Positions 31,880 through 40,333 of a DNA stretch of 64,000 nt are shown piece by piece. Made by a program: the position numbers and the translations under genes. Source of the stretch: Nonomuraea angiospora (GTDB lineage Bacteria > Actinomycetota > Actinomycetes > Streptosporangiales > Streptosporangiaceae). Within the stretch, counting starts at the first letter, position 1. Every line of letters begins with the position of its first letter. The notes beneath the pieces are model-generated. The model had not been told where the DNA came from, made no database searches, and saw nothing but the letters and a program-made list of their open reading frames with translations. The stretch spans positions 4,154,001-4,218,000 of the forward strand of contig NZ_JADBEK010000001.1 of the NCBI RefSeq assembly GCF_014873145.1. Reading direction: 5' to 3'.

Positions 31880-33951
31880 CACGCCTCCTCCCTGCTTATG
31901 GCCTCACTCCGTGAGGCGGGTTCGGTCGCCCTCGATGCCGTCGCCTTCCCCCGCTCTGGTCGCTGCGCTCCCGCCGCTCCTCCAGACGACGGCGCTCCCT
32001 CACCGGCGACTACGGCCAGCACCGCGTCCATGTCGACCGGCTGGCCCGCCTGGACCGCCAGCTCGGAGACCACACCGTCGCGCGGGGCGGTGACCGTGTG
32101 CTCCATCTTCATGGCCTCGACGATCACCAGCGGCTGGCCTTCGGTGACCCGGTCGCCGGCCTGGGCCTTGACCACCAGGACGGTGCCGGGCATGGGGCTC
32201 CTGACGACGCCGTCGCCCTGGGCCGCCGCGCCGGGCCGGTCGCCGGGGTCGCCGATGAGGTGCCGGGTGAGCGCCCACGCCGCGCCGTCCTTGCCGAGCC
32301 AGAGCGTGTCGGCATGGCGTACGCGCAGGTAGTGCTCGGTGCGGCCGCCGATCTTGACGGTCAGCTCCCCGTCGCCGAGCCGGATGCGCGCGGGCACGAT
32401 CTCATCGTTCATCCGGACTTCGGCGGATTCTTCGGGCAGGCCGCGGACCTGGACCGCGTGCACCCCGTCCCTCGACTCCAGCCGCCACGTCGTCCAGGCC
32501 CGCTCGCCGACCCGCCAGCCGTCCGTGACCTCCCACGGATCGTCGCCCCGGGGCAGGGCGTGGAAGGCGAGCGCCGCCGCCGCGAGCACGTCGGCGGGCA
32601 CATCGGCGGACGGGAGCAGCTCGGGGAGCACGCGCTCGACCAGCCCGGTGTCCAGCTCGCCCGCCTTGACGGCCGGATGCTCGGCGAGGGCCCGCAGGAA
32701 CGGGATGTTGGTGACCACGCCGAGGACCGCCGTGCGGGCCAGGGCCCGGTCGAGCGTCCTGAGCGCCGCGGCCCGGTCCGGCGCCCAGGCGACGACCTTG
32801 GAGAGCATCGGGTCGAACTCGCTGCCCACGACGCCGCCCTCGACCAGCCCGGAGTCCACCCGTACGACGGGCGCGGGGCCGCCCGGGGCCCCGCCGTCCG
32901 GCTCGCGCAGCGCCAGCACGTGGCCGCCCGTCGGCAGGAAGCCGCGGGCCGGGTCCTCGGCGTAGACGCGGGCCTCGACGGCGTGCCCGTCGAGGCGCAC
33001 GTCGTCCTGCCCGAACGGCAGCGGCTCGCCCGCCGCGACCCGCAGCTGCAGCTCGACCAGGTCGAGCCCGGTCACCAGCTCGGTGACGGGGTGCTCCACC
33101 TGGAGGCGGGTGTTCATCTCCATGAAGTGGTAGGACCCGGTGGTCCCGTCCACGATGAACTCGACCGTGCCCGCCCCCACGTAGCCCACCGAGCGCGCGG
33201 CCTCCACCGCGGCCGAGCCCATGCGGGCGCGCGTCTTAGGGTCGACGAAGGGCGAGGGGGCCTCCTCGATGATCTTCTGGTGCCTGCGCTGCAGGCTGCA
33301 CTCGCGCTCGCCCAGGTGCAGGACGTTGCCGTGGGTGTCGGCCAGGATCTGCAGCTCGATGTGGCGGGGGCTCTCGACGTACCGCTCGATCAGCAGGGTC
33401 GCGTCGCCGAACGCCGCCCGTGCCGTGCGCCGGGCCGACTCCAGGGCGTCGGGCAGCTCGGCGGCCGACCGTACGAGCACCATGCCCTTGCCCCCGCCGC
33501 CCGCGGAGGGCTTGATCAGCGCGGGGAACTCGCGCCAGGACTCCAGCGAGTCTCCGGGTTCGGCCCCGCCGGGCACGACGGGCACCCCGGCCGCCGACAC
33601 CGTGGCCTTGGCGCGGATCTTGTCGCCCATGGCGTCGACGGCCTCGGGCGGCGGGCCGACGAACACCAGCCCGGCCTGCGCGCACCGCCGCGCGAACGCG
33701 GCGTTCTCGGCGAGGAAGCCGTAGCCGGGGTGGACGGCCTGCGCCCCGGACGCCAGCGCCGCATCGACAATTGCCTCAATATCCAGATATTTCGGCACTT
33801 GGTGGGAGAGGTCGGCCTCCAGCACGTGCCGGGCTCCGGCGTCCGACGCCGTGTGCACGGCCACCGACGTGATGCCGAGCCGGCGCAGCGTGCGGATGAT
33901 CCGTACGGCGATCTCGCCCCTGTTGGCGATCAGAACACGGTCGAACAACAT
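31879..33951 (-). CDS. Acyl-CoA carboxylase alpha subunit (biotin carboxylase and carrier), MCC-type
   Basis: This 690-residue protein charges biotin with CO2 and presents it to the carboxyltransferase. It has a biotin carboxylase N-domain (FDRVLIANRGEIAVRIIRT), an ATP-grasp domain with a Gly-rich loop (KPSAGGGGKGM) and LQVEHPVTE, a linker domain, and a C-terminal biotinyl domain with EAMKMEH, whose Lys carries biotin. Downstream HMG-CoA lyase and a dehydrogenase make 3-methylcrotonyl-CoA the likely substrate. It starts 3 bp after the carboxyltransferase stop. The C-terminal 30 residues after the biotin domain are charged and Ala/Ser-rich. Confidence 0.94.
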   Translation of the reverse strand: MLFDRVLIANRGEIAVRIIRTLRRLGITSVAVHTASDAGARHVLEADLSHQVPKYLDIEAIVDAALASGAQAVHPGYGFLAENAAFARRCAQAGLVFVGPPPEAVDAMGDKIRAKATVSAAGVPVVPGGAEPGDSLESWREFPALIKPSAGGGGKGMVLVRSAAELPDALESARRTARAAFGDATLLIERYVESPRHIELQILADTHGNVLHLGERECSLQRRHQKIIEEAPSPFVDPKTRARMGSAAVEAARSVGYVGAGTVEFIVDGTTGSYHFMEMNTRLQVEHPVTELVTGLDLVELQLRVAAGEPLPFGQDDVRLDGHAVEARVYAEDPARGFLPTGGHVLALREPDGGAPGGPAPVVRVDSGLVEGGVVGSEFDPMLSKVVAWAPDRAAALRTLDRALARTAVLGVVTNIPFLRALAEHPAVKAGELDTGLVERVLPELLPSADVPADVLAAAALAFHALPRGDDPWEVTDGWRVGERAWTTWRLESRDGVHAVQVRGLPEESAEVRMNDEIVPARIRLGDGELTVKIGGRTEHYLRVRHADTLWLGKDGAAWALTRHLIGDPGDRPGAAAQGDGVVRSPMPGTVLVVKAQAGDRVTEGQPLVIVEAMKMEHTVTAPRDGVVSELAVQAGQPVDMDAVLAVVAGEGAPSSGGAAGAQRPERGKATASRATEPASRSEAISREEA

Positions 33952-33954
33952 GCG

Positions 33955-35523
33955 TCACATCCGGAAGACGCCGTAACCGGCGGGCTCGAGCGGGGCATTG
34001 GCCGCCGCGGACAGCGCCAGGCCGAGGACGGTGCGGGTGTCGAGCGGGTCGATCACGCCGTCGTCCCACAGCCTGGCCGTGGAGTAGTACGGGTTGCCCT
34101 GGTGCTCGTACTGGGCCCTGATCGCGTCGGCGTCGGCGGTGCCGACCGTGGTGAGCACGTTCGCGGCCTGCTCGCCGCCCATGACCGAGATGCGGGCGTT
34201 CGGCCACATCCACAGGAACCTGGGCGAGTACGCCCGCCCGGCCATCGCGTAGTTGCCCGCCCCGAAGGAGCCGCCGACCACGACGGTGAACTTGGGCACC
34301 CGCGCGCACGAGACGGCGGTGACCATCTTGGCGCCGTGCTTGGCGATGCCGCCCGCCTCGTAGGCCTTGCCGACCATGAAGCCGCTGATGTTCTGCAGGA
34401 AGACGAGCGGGATCCGCCGCTGGTCGCACAACTCGATGAAGTGGGCGCCCTTCATCGCGGACTCGCTGAACAGGATGCCGTTGTTGGCCACGATCCCCAC
34501 CGGATGGCCGTGGAGGTGGGCGAACCCGGTCACGAGGGTCGAGCCGTACTCGGCCTTGAACTCCAGGAAGCGCGAGCCGTCCACGATCCTGGCGATCACC
34601 TCGCGCACGTCGTAGGGCTGGCGCGTGTCGGCGGGCACGATCCCGTACAGGTCGCGCGGGTCGTGCCGAGGCGCCTCGGGCGCGATCGTGTCCCACGGCC
34701 TTGGGGCGCGCGGGGCCAGGGTGGAGACGATGTCCCGGACGATGGCCAGCGCGTGCGCGTCGTCCTCGGCCAGGTGGTCGGTGACGCCGCTGACCCGCGC
34801 GTGCAGGTCGCCGCCGCCCAGCTCCTCGGCCGTGACCTCCTCGCCGGTGGCCGCCTTCACCAGCGGCGGGCCGCCCAGGAAGATCGTGCCCTGGCCGCGC
34901 ACGATGACGGCCTCGTCGCTCATCGCGGGCACGTACGCGCCGCCCGCCGTGCACGAGCCGAGCACGGCGGCGATCTGCGGGATGCCGCGGGCGGACATGG
35001 TGGCCTGGTTGTAGAAGATGCGGCCGAAGTGCTCGCGGTCGGGGAACACCTCGTCCTGCTTGGGCAGGAACGCGCCGCCCGAGTCGACGAGGTAGACGCA
35101 CGGCAGGTGGTTGTGCAGGGCCACCTCCTGCGCGCGCAGGTGCTTCTTGACCGTCATCGGGTAGTACGTGCCGCCCTTGACGGTGGCGTCGTTGGCGACG
35201 ATCACGCACTCGCGGCCGGAGACCCGGCCGACCCCCGTGATGATCCCCGCGGCGGGCGCCTGGTCGTCGTAGAGGCCGTTGGCGGCCAGCGGCGACAGCT
35301 CCAGGAAGCGGGAGCCGGGGTCGAGCAGGCCGTCTACGCGGTCGCGCGGCAGCAGCTTGCCGCGCTCGACGTGGCGCGCGCGCGAGCGCTCGGGGCCGCC
35401 CCGGGCGGCGGCCTCCAGCCGCTCCAGCAGCTCGGCGGCCAGCCGCTCGTTGAGCTCGGCGTTGCGTTTGTACGCCTCGCCGCCGGGATCGGCGGACGAC
35501 TTCAGCACCGGCCACTCGCTCAT
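33955..35523 (-). CDS. Acyl-CoA carboxylase beta subunit (carboxyltransferase), MCC-type
   Basis: This 522-residue carboxyltransferase moves CO2 from biotin to the acyl-CoA. The two crotonase-like halves show [17 protein letters not shown] and [15 protein letters not shown] in the first, and [20 protein letters not shown] with [16 protein letters not shown] in the second, all typical of methylcrotonyl-CoA carboxylase beta. ATG 35523 (MSEWPVL) is chosen because GAGAGGGG sits just upstream; the frame is open further 5' but lacks an SD. It is the first gene of the operon and diverges from the TetR gene. Confidence 0.94.
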   Translation of the reverse strand: MSEWPVLKSSADPGGEAYKRNAELNERLAAELLERLEAAARGGPERSRARHVERGKLLPRDRVDGLLDPGSRFLELSPLAANGLYDDQAPAAGIITGVGRVSGRECVIVANDATVKGGTYYPMTVKKHLRAQEVALHNHLPCVYLVDSGGAFLPKQDEVFPDREHFGRIFYNQATMSARGIPQIAAVLGSCTAGGAYVPAMSDEAVIVRGQGTIFLGGPPLVKAATGEEVTAEELGGGDLHARVSGVTDHLAEDDAHALAIVRDIVSTLAPRAPRPWDTIAPEAPRHDPRDLYGIVPADTRQPYDVREVIARIVDGSRFLEFKAEYGSTLVTGFAHLHGHPVGIVANNGILFSESAMKGAHFIELCDQRRIPLVFLQNISGFMVGKAYEAGGIAKHGAKMVTAVSCARVPKFTVVVGGSFGAGNYAMAGRAYSPRFLWMWPNARISVMGGEQAANVLTTVGTADADAIRAQYEHQGNPYYSTARLWDDGVIDPLDTRTVLGLALSAAANAPLEPAGYGVFRM

Positions 35524-35547
35524 GACGCCCCTCTCATAGCACGAGAT

Positions 35548-35578
35548 GTTAGTCATCATTAACGTAGTCGTCTAGCAT
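35548..35578 (+). promoter_or_regulatory. TetR operator and promoter between the leucine operon and its regulator
   Basis: GTTAGT-CATC-ATTAAC (35548-35563) is a near-perfect inverted repeat. On the plus strand TTAGTC (35549-35554) and TAGCAT (35573-35578) form a plausible -35/-10 pair with an 18-bp spacer, and the -10 ends 7 nt before the GTG at 35586 (leaderless). The palindrome therefore covers the -35 of the regulator gene and lies about 25 bp before the operon start on the other strand. Confidence 0.6.
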
Positions 35579-35585
35579 GTGAGAC

Positions 35586-36179
35586 GTGACCACTACCGCC
35601 CCTACCCGGAATCGCCGCAACAGGCGCGGGGAGATCCTGGAGGCGGCGGCCCGGCTGTTCGCCGCGCGCGGTTTCCACGGCGTCTCGATCGAGGACATCG
35701 GCGCCGCGGTCGGCGTCTCGGGCCCCGCGCTCTACCGGCACTTCAGCGGCAAGGACGCGCTGCTGTCGGAGATGCTGCTCGACGTCAGCTCGCGGCTGCG
35801 CGAGTCGGCCGCCGCGGTGGTCACCTCGTGCCCGGATCCGCAGGAGACGCTGGACGCGCTGCTCAACGTGCAGATCACGTTCGCCCTGGAGCAGCCGGCG
35901 CTGATCACCGTGCACGACAGGGAGCTGGGCAACGTGCCCGAGCCCGAGCGGCGCCAGATCAGGCGGCTGCAGCGGCTCTACGTCGAGGAGTGGGTCACCG
36001 TGCTGGCCGAGCTGCACCCGGCCTGCCCGGCCGCGCGGCTGCGGGCCGCGACGCACGCCGTGTTCGGGCTGCTCAACTCCACGCCGCACAGCGCGGGCGA
36101 GCTGGGCGCGGGGGACATGCGGCCGCTGCTGCACGCCATGGCGCGGTCGGCCATCGCCGCCGCTGTTAGCGCTCGCTAA
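35586..36179 (+). CDS. TetR-family regulator of the leucine/isovalerate operon
   Basis: This 197-residue protein has an Arg-rich N-terminus and a helix-turn-helix (about 15-62; VSIEDIGAAVGVSGPALYRHFSGKDAL), then a helical ligand domain. It is divergent from the carboxylase operon across a palindromic operator. In Streptomyces avermitilis a TetR repressor named AccR controls the equivalent gene set, so this is probably a functional equivalent that senses an acyl-CoA or related intermediate. The GTG start lacks an SD. A second palindrome with the same GTTA/TAAC ends overlaps its stop codon. Confidence 0.9.
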   Translation: MTTTAPTRNRRNRRGEILEAAARLFAARGFHGVSIEDIGAAVGVSGPALYRHFSGKDALLSEMLLDVSSRLRESAAAVVTSCPDPQETLDALLNVQITFALEQPALITVHDRELGNVPEPERRQIRRLQRLYVEEWVTVLAELHPACPAARLRAATHAVFGLLNSTPHSAGELGAGDMRPLLHAMARSAIAAAVSAR

Positions 36180-36180
36180 C
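36165..36180. promoter_or_regulatory. GTTAGCG-CT-CGCTAAC palindrome at the tetR stop
   Basis: Perfect 7-bp arms with a 2-bp spacer, matching the GTTA/TAAC ends of the operator at 35548-35563. It includes the tetR stop (TAA, 36177-36179) and lies 83 bp before the PadR gene. It may be a second site for the same TetR protein or a short hairpin at the end of the transcript. Confidence 0.5.
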
Positions 36181-36213
36181 TTCCAGGGATCTGCCCGGAA
36201 TGCCCTTCACGTG

Positions 36214-36254
36214 CCAACTATCTAGATATATCGTCAAGATATCTCGATAGTTGG
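36214..36254. promoter_or_regulatory. Long PadR-type operator overlapping the padR ribosome-binding site
   Basis: Two 16-bp arms (36214-36229 and 36239-36254) are inverted copies with one mismatch, outer part CCAACTATC/GATAGTTGG, separated by 9 bp. The element is markedly AT-rich. Its right end includes the first bases of the SD (GGAGG, 36253-36257), so a bound protein would block both transcription and access to the start. Self-repression by the PadR protein is the simplest reading. Confidence 0.75.
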
Positions 36255-36262
36255 AGGTAATC

Positions 36263-36901
36263 GTGGAAGAGCCTGACTTCTGGGATGCCCCGCACCCCCA
36301 CCCCCCGATCCCCCCGCACCCGCCCAGCCTCCCGCTGGGCCCCCCGCTGGGCCCCCCGCCCGGTCCGCCGCCGGGGCCGGGCGGCTTCGGCCCGCCCTTC
36401 GCGCCGCACCCGCCGGGGCCCCACTTCGGCACCGTGGTCCACTGGGAGACGCCCGCTCCGCGGGTGCGCCGCGGCGACGTCCGGGCCGCCCTGCTGGCGC
36501 TGCTCCTCGAAGGACCGCAGAACGGCTACCAGATGATCCAGAGCATCGAGGAGCGCAGCCGCGGCGTCTGGCGGCCCAGCCCCGGCTCCGTCTATCCGGC
36601 GCTGCAGCAGCTCGAGGACGAGGGCCTGGTGTCCGGGGACGAGTCCGGCGGGAGCCGTACGTACCGGCTGACGGAGGAGGGCCGCCGCCAGGCGGCCAGG
36701 TACGCCGACGAGGCGCCGTGGGACGAGGTCGCCCGCACGGCCGTGCCGCCGGACCACCACGAGTTGCGCCTGCTCTGGGCCCAGCTCAACGAGGCGTTCT
36801 CCCACCTGGTCCGCACGGCCGACGAGCGTCAGATCGCGGCGGCCAAGGAGCTGGTCAAGAAGACGCGCAGGTCCATGTTCCAGATCCTGTCGGAGGGCTG
36901 A
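36263..36901 (+). CDS. PadR-family regulator with proline-rich N-terminus
   Basis: This 212-residue regulator has a winged helix from about residue 70 (RRGDVRAALLALLLEGPQNGYQMIQSIE, PSPGSVYPALQQLEDEGLV) and a C-terminal helical dimerisation region. The first 60 residues are almost all Pro, Gly and His (LGPPLGPPPGPPPGPGG), an uncommon extension in PadR proteins. GTG 36263 is set by GGAGG 5 nt upstream; the frame is open to 36251. It leads an operon with an ABC exporter: 1 bp to the ATPase gene. PadR proteins commonly repress such exporters and respond to the exported drug. Confidence 0.92.
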   Translation: MEEPDFWDAPHPHPPIPPHPPSLPLGPPLGPPPGPPPGPGGFGPPFAPHPPGPHFGTVVHWETPAPRVRRGDVRAALLALLLEGPQNGYQMIQSIEERSRGVWRPSPGSVYPALQQLEDEGLVSGDESGGSRTYRLTEEGRRQAARYADEAPWDEVARTAVPPDHHELRLLWAQLNEAFSHLVRTADERQIAAAKELVKKTRRSMFQILSEG

Positions 36902-36902
36902 G

Positions 36903-37880
36903 ATGGCGGCTGACGCGGCGGTCGCCGTGCGCGGCCTGCGGAAGACGTACGGGAAGGTCGAGGCCGTCAAGGGCGTCGACTTCGAGGTGCGCCCCGGCGA
37001 GGTGTTCGGCTTCCTCGGCCCGAACGGCGCCGGCAAGACCACCACCATCAGCATGCTCTGCACGCTGGTGAACCCCACCGGCGGCAGCGCCACCGTGGCG
37101 GGCCACGACGTGGTCAGGGATCGTGACGAGGTCCGCAGGAACATCGGCCTCGTCTTCCAGGACCCCACCCTCGACGGCTACCTGAGCGCCGAGCAGAACC
37201 TGCGCTTCCACGCCGAGCTGTACGGCGTGCCCAAGAGCGCGGTCGGCGACCGGATCCGGCAGGTCATGGAGATGGTCGCGCTGTGGGACCGCAGGGACGC
37301 CAAGGTGATGACGTTCTCCGGCGGCATGAAGCGGCGGCTGGAGATCGCCCGCGGGCTGCTGCACTCCCCGCGCGTGCTCTTCCTCGACGAGCCCACCGTG
37401 GGGCTCGACCCGCAGACCCGCTCGGCCATCTGGGGCTACATCAACCAGCTGCGGCTCCTGGAGGACATCACCATCTTCATGACCACGCACTACATGGACG
37501 AGGCCGAGTACTGCGACCGGATCGCGATCATCGACCACGGCGAGATCGTCGTCATCGACTCGCCCGAGGCGCTGAAGGCCAGCGTCGGCAAGGACCGGGT
37601 GCAGATCCAGACCTCCGACGACACGGAGGCGATCAAGGCGCTGCGGGAGCGGTTCGGGCTGGAGGCGGCCGTGCGCGAGGGCGCGGTGACGTTCGGGGTG
37701 GCCTCGGGCGAGGAGTTCGTGCCGAGGCTGTTCGCCGAGCTCGGCATGCCGATCAGATCGGTGAGCGTGTCGCGGCCGTCCCTGGACGACGTGTTCATGT
37801 CGTACACCGGCTCCACGATCCGCGACGCCGAGGCCGGCGACGGCAACCTGGCGTTCATGAGAGCGATGGCGAGGCGATAG
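36903..37880 (+). CDS. DrrA-type ABC exporter ATP-binding protein
   Basis: This 325-residue ATPase has Walker A GPNGAGKTTT (about 40-49), the signature TFSGGMKRRLEIARG, Walker B VLFLDEPTVGLD and switch His in TTHYMDEA. The C-terminal 90 residues form the extra domain found in DrrA/NodI-like exporters. It works with the membrane protein encoded 2 bp downstream, and the PadR gene lies immediately upstream. An exported drug or lipid is expected, but the cargo is not identifiable. Confidence 0.94.
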   Translation: MAADAAVAVRGLRKTYGKVEAVKGVDFEVRPGEVFGFLGPNGAGKTTTISMLCTLVNPTGGSATVAGHDVVRDRDEVRRNIGLVFQDPTLDGYLSAEQNLRFHAELYGVPKSAVGDRIRQVMEMVALWDRRDAKVMTFSGGMKRRLEIARGLLHSPRVLFLDEPTVGLDPQTRSAIWGYINQLRLLEDITIFMTTHYMDEAEYCDRIAIIDHGEIVVIDSPEALKASVGKDRVQIQTSDDTEAIKALRERFGLEAAVREGAVTFGVASGEEFVPRLFAELGMPIRSVSVSRPSLDDVFMSYTGSTIRDAEAGDGNLAFMRAMARR

Positions 37881-37882
37881 TC

Positions 37883-38737
37883 ATGGCGACAGAGGCCGTC
37901 GGCGTCCGCGTGCCGGTCCGCGGCGCCGGTCACGACCTGCGGGCGATCAAGGTCGTCCTCCACCGGGAGATGCTGCGCTTCGTCAACGACCGCACCCGCA
38001 TGGCGTCCATGCTGGTGCAGCCCGTGCTCTGGCTGTTCGTCATGGGCACGGGGCTCGGGTCGCTGGTGCGGGGGGCGATCCCCGGGATCGACTACCGCAC
38101 GTTCATGTACCCCGGCATGATCTCCATGACCGTGATCATGACCGGGATGTTCTCGGCCGGGTCCATCGTGTGGGACCGCGAGTTCGGCTTCCTCAGGGAG
38201 ATGCTGGTCGCGCCCGTCTCACGCGGGGCGATCGTGGTCGGCAAGTGCCTGGGCGGGGCCATCGTGGCCACCGGGCAGGGCATCCTCATCCTGGCCATGG
38301 CGGGGCTGGTGGGGGTGCCCTACTCGCCCGCGCTCCTCGTGACGCTGCTGGCGGAGATGTTCCTCGCGGCGTTCACGATCACGGCCTTCGGGGTGATGCT
38401 GGCGGCCCGGATGAAGAACATGCAGACCTTCTTCGGCCTGATGCAGATGGCGATCATGCCCATGATGTTCCTGTCGGGCGCGATGTTCCCGCTGGCCAAC
38501 CTGCCGTCGTGGCTGCACGTGCTGACCGTGGTCAACCCGATGACGTACGCGGTGGACCCGCTGCGCCAGGCGGTCTTCTCGCACCTCGACGTGCCGGCGC
38601 AGGTGAACGCGGTGCTGAACCCCGGGGTCCGGTGGTTCGACTTCCAGGTGCCGGTGCTCCTCGAGCTCGGCCTCGTGGCGGCCCTGGGGCTGGCGCTGCT
38701 GGGGGTGGGGATCGCGGAGTTCAGGCGGGCGGAGTAG
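37883..38737 (+). CDS. DrrB-type ABC exporter permease (ABC-2 family)
   Basis: This 284-residue protein has six hydrophobic segments. The ABC-2 signature is seen in WDREFGFLREMLVAPVSRGAIVVGK, and the fold continues with MMFLSGAMFPLANLPSWL and VNPMTYAVDPLRQ, both typical of daunorubicin-type exporters. ATG 37883 follows the ATPase stop by 2 bp. A perfect 15-bp hairpin follows the stop, so the padR-drrAB operon ends here. Confidence 0.93.
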   Translation: MATEAVGVRVPVRGAGHDLRAIKVVLHREMLRFVNDRTRMASMLVQPVLWLFVMGTGLGSLVRGAIPGIDYRTFMYPGMISMTVIMTGMFSAGSIVWDREFGFLREMLVAPVSRGAIVVGKCLGGAIVATGQGILILAMAGLVGVPYSPALLVTLLAEMFLAAFTITAFGVMLAARMKNMQTFFGLMQMAIMPMMFLSGAMFPLANLPSWLHVLTVVNPMTYAVDPLRQAVFSHLDVPAQVNAVLNPGVRWFDFQVPVLLELGLVAALGLALLGVGIAEFRRAE

Positions 38738-38741
38738 AACG

Positions 38742-38778
38742 GGACGAGGCCCGGGGCGGTGTTCCCCGGGCCTCGTCC
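38742..38778. terminator. Strong bidirectional hairpin terminator
   Basis: Arms 38742-38756 and 38764-38778 are perfect 15-bp complements around a 7-nt loop (CGGTGTT). No U-tract follows, which is normal for actinomycetes. It lies between two convergent genes (exporter permease and secreted protein), 4 bp after one stop and 10 bp from the other, so it probably ends both transcripts. Confidence 0.88.
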
Positions 38779-38788
38779 GCGTGTCAGA

Positions 38789-40138
38789 TCAGCGCTTGAC
38801 CCGGACGTAGTCCGAGCCGCTGGTGGCGCCGTAGGTGTCGTCGTCACCGCCGAACACGAACCGCCAGCGGCCCGAGTTCCAGCCCTTGACCTTGGTGTAG
38901 AGCCCGCCACCGTCGTTGGACCAGGTCGTCTTCACGTACTGCCACTTCTTCGAGCCCGCGGGCTTGAAGAACAGCGCGACCTTGCCCGAGTAGCCCTCCC
39001 AGGAGCCCTCGTCGAAGACCTGCAGGCGGCCCTTGAACTTCAGGTACTTGCCGCGCTTGACCGGCTCGGGGTACGCGTTGAACTTGATCAGCCGCGTGTC
39101 CGCCTTGGACGCCGCGGGAGGCGGCGCCGGCTGGTTGACCTTGACCCAGTCGGCGTCGCTGACCGAGCCGCGGACACCGCGGGTGCCCTCGTACTCGGCC
39201 CGCCACCAGCCCGAGGTCTGCGCGGGGGCGGAGGCCCAGAAGCGGCCGCCGCGGCCGGTCACGTCGCTGGTGACGTACTCCCACCTGGACGAGCCGTCGG
39301 CCTTGAAGAAGATCGAGACCCGCTCGCCGGCCACGCCGCCGCGGTCCTGGACCAGCAGGGCGCCGCTGAAGGTGAGCCGGTCACCCTTGTCCACCGGCTC
39401 GGGGCGGGCGTCGAAGCCGGCGATCCTGCTGCCCAGGACGCCGCGGCTGACGTCGACCCGGTCGGTGTCGCTGACCGAGCCCTTGGCCGCGGACGTGCCC
39501 GCGAACTCGGCCCGCCACCAGCCGGTCTCGTCGGCCCGCACGGTGGCGCTGAACCAGCCGTTGCCACCGGTCGTCACCTTGGCGACGTGGCGGTAGGCGT
39601 CGGTGCCGCGCTCGCGGAAGGTGATGGCGACGCTCTGGCCGCCGTAGCCCTTGCCGTCGGCGAGGAGCTGACCGGTGACCTTGATCAGGTCACCCTTGTC
39701 CACGGAGTCGGGGCTGGCGTCGAAGTCGACGATCTTGGTGTCGAGCACCTTCTTGACCGAGACCTCGAACGTGCCGCCGCGGGAGGCGCCTGCGGCGACG
39801 GCGAGCCAGCTCCACGTGCCGGCGTTCGTGGAGTCGAAGGACCGGGTGCCGGTCCACTTCGTCCAGTCGCCGTCCTTGGTGGACGTCAGGTCGACGGGCT
39901 TGCCGACGCTGACGTCGCCCGGGGGCTTGAGCTGGAGCTCGGCCTTGTCGGCCCCCTTGGTGGCGAAGCTGAACGTGGCCGTGACCGCGCCGCTGGTGAC
40001 GTCGATCGGAGAATTGGGACTGATCCCGACCCGGGTGATGACGGGATCCGCGGCCGCCGTCGCTGCGGAGGGAGCCATGACCAGGGCTCCGGCTCCGAGC
40101 GCCACTGCAAGGGCGGCCACACGAATGCGTTGTAACAT
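38789..40138 (-). CDS. Secreted protein with three Ig-like repeats
   Basis: This 449-residue protein has a Sec signal peptide (MLQRIRVAALAVALGAGALVM, probable cleavage after ATA-A near residue 29). One N-terminal beta domain (about 32-128) is followed by three similar modules of about 105 residues (about 130-235, 236-345, 350-449). Each module starts with a variant of I-x-x-F-x-A-x-P-x-P-V-x-K-G-D and contains a GWWRAEF/GRWRFVF-type Trp motif. It has no sortase signal, transmembrane anchor or catalytic motif. AAGGAA before ATG 40138 is the SD. It is probably a structural or adhesive surface protein; it stands alone between a terminator and a divergent gene. Confidence 0.85.
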   Translation of the reverse strand: MLQRIRVAALAVALGAGALVMAPSAATAAADPVITRVGISPNSPIDVTSGAVTATFSFATKGADKAELQLKPPGDVSVGKPVDLTSTKDGDWTKWTGTRSFDSTNAGTWSWLAVAAGASRGGTFEVSVKKVLDTKIVDFDASPDSVDKGDLIKVTGQLLADGKGYGGQSVAITFRERGTDAYRHVAKVTTGGNGWFSATVRADETGWWRAEFAGTSAAKGSVSDTDRVDVSRGVLGSRIAGFDARPEPVDKGDRLTFSGALLVQDRGGVAGERVSIFFKADGSSRWEYVTSDVTGRGGRFWASAPAQTSGWWRAEYEGTRGVRGSVSDADWVKVNQPAPPPAASKADTRLIKFNAYPEPVKRGKYLKFKGRLQVFDEGSWEGYSGKVALFFKPAGSKKWQYVKTTWSNDGGGLYTKVKGWNSGRWRFVFGGDDDTYGATSGSDYVRVKR

Positions 40139-40266
40139 GCGGGTTCCTTTCAGAGACCCAATGGTTCAACGCGGCATTGAGGGTGCCACGTGTGTCAAAT
40201 AAGTAGACGTACGCGCCGACCGGAAGGTTTAGGATTCTGACAAACCGTTATATGTCGGGGTCAAAC

Positions 40267-40276
40267 GGACCGGTCC
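40267..40276. promoter_or_regulatory. GGACCGGTCC palindrome in a divergent promoter region
   Basis: A perfect 10-bp palindrome in the 195-bp gap (40139-40333) between the secreted-protein gene and the E1 dehydrogenase gene. The gap is AT-richer than its surroundings and also has TTGACA on the minus strand (40198-40193), a possible -35 for the secreted protein without a clear -10. Confidence 0.35.
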
Positions 40277-40333
40277 ACAACATGTCAGCCACGTCCGGCA
40301 GACGTCAGCGCCAATGAAAGACATAATCGAGGT

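Noticed and set aside
30974..35523. Propionyl-CoA carboxylase as identity of the carboxylase pair
   Set aside because: Co-transcription with HMG-CoA lyase and an acyl-CoA dehydrogenase fits methylcrotonyl-CoA carboxylase of leucine catabolism better.
32098..35562. A plus-strand open frame of over 1100 codons opposite the carboxylase genes
   Set aside because: It mirrors the GC-rich codons of the biotin carboxylase and carboxyltransferase genes and has unbalanced composition and no motif.
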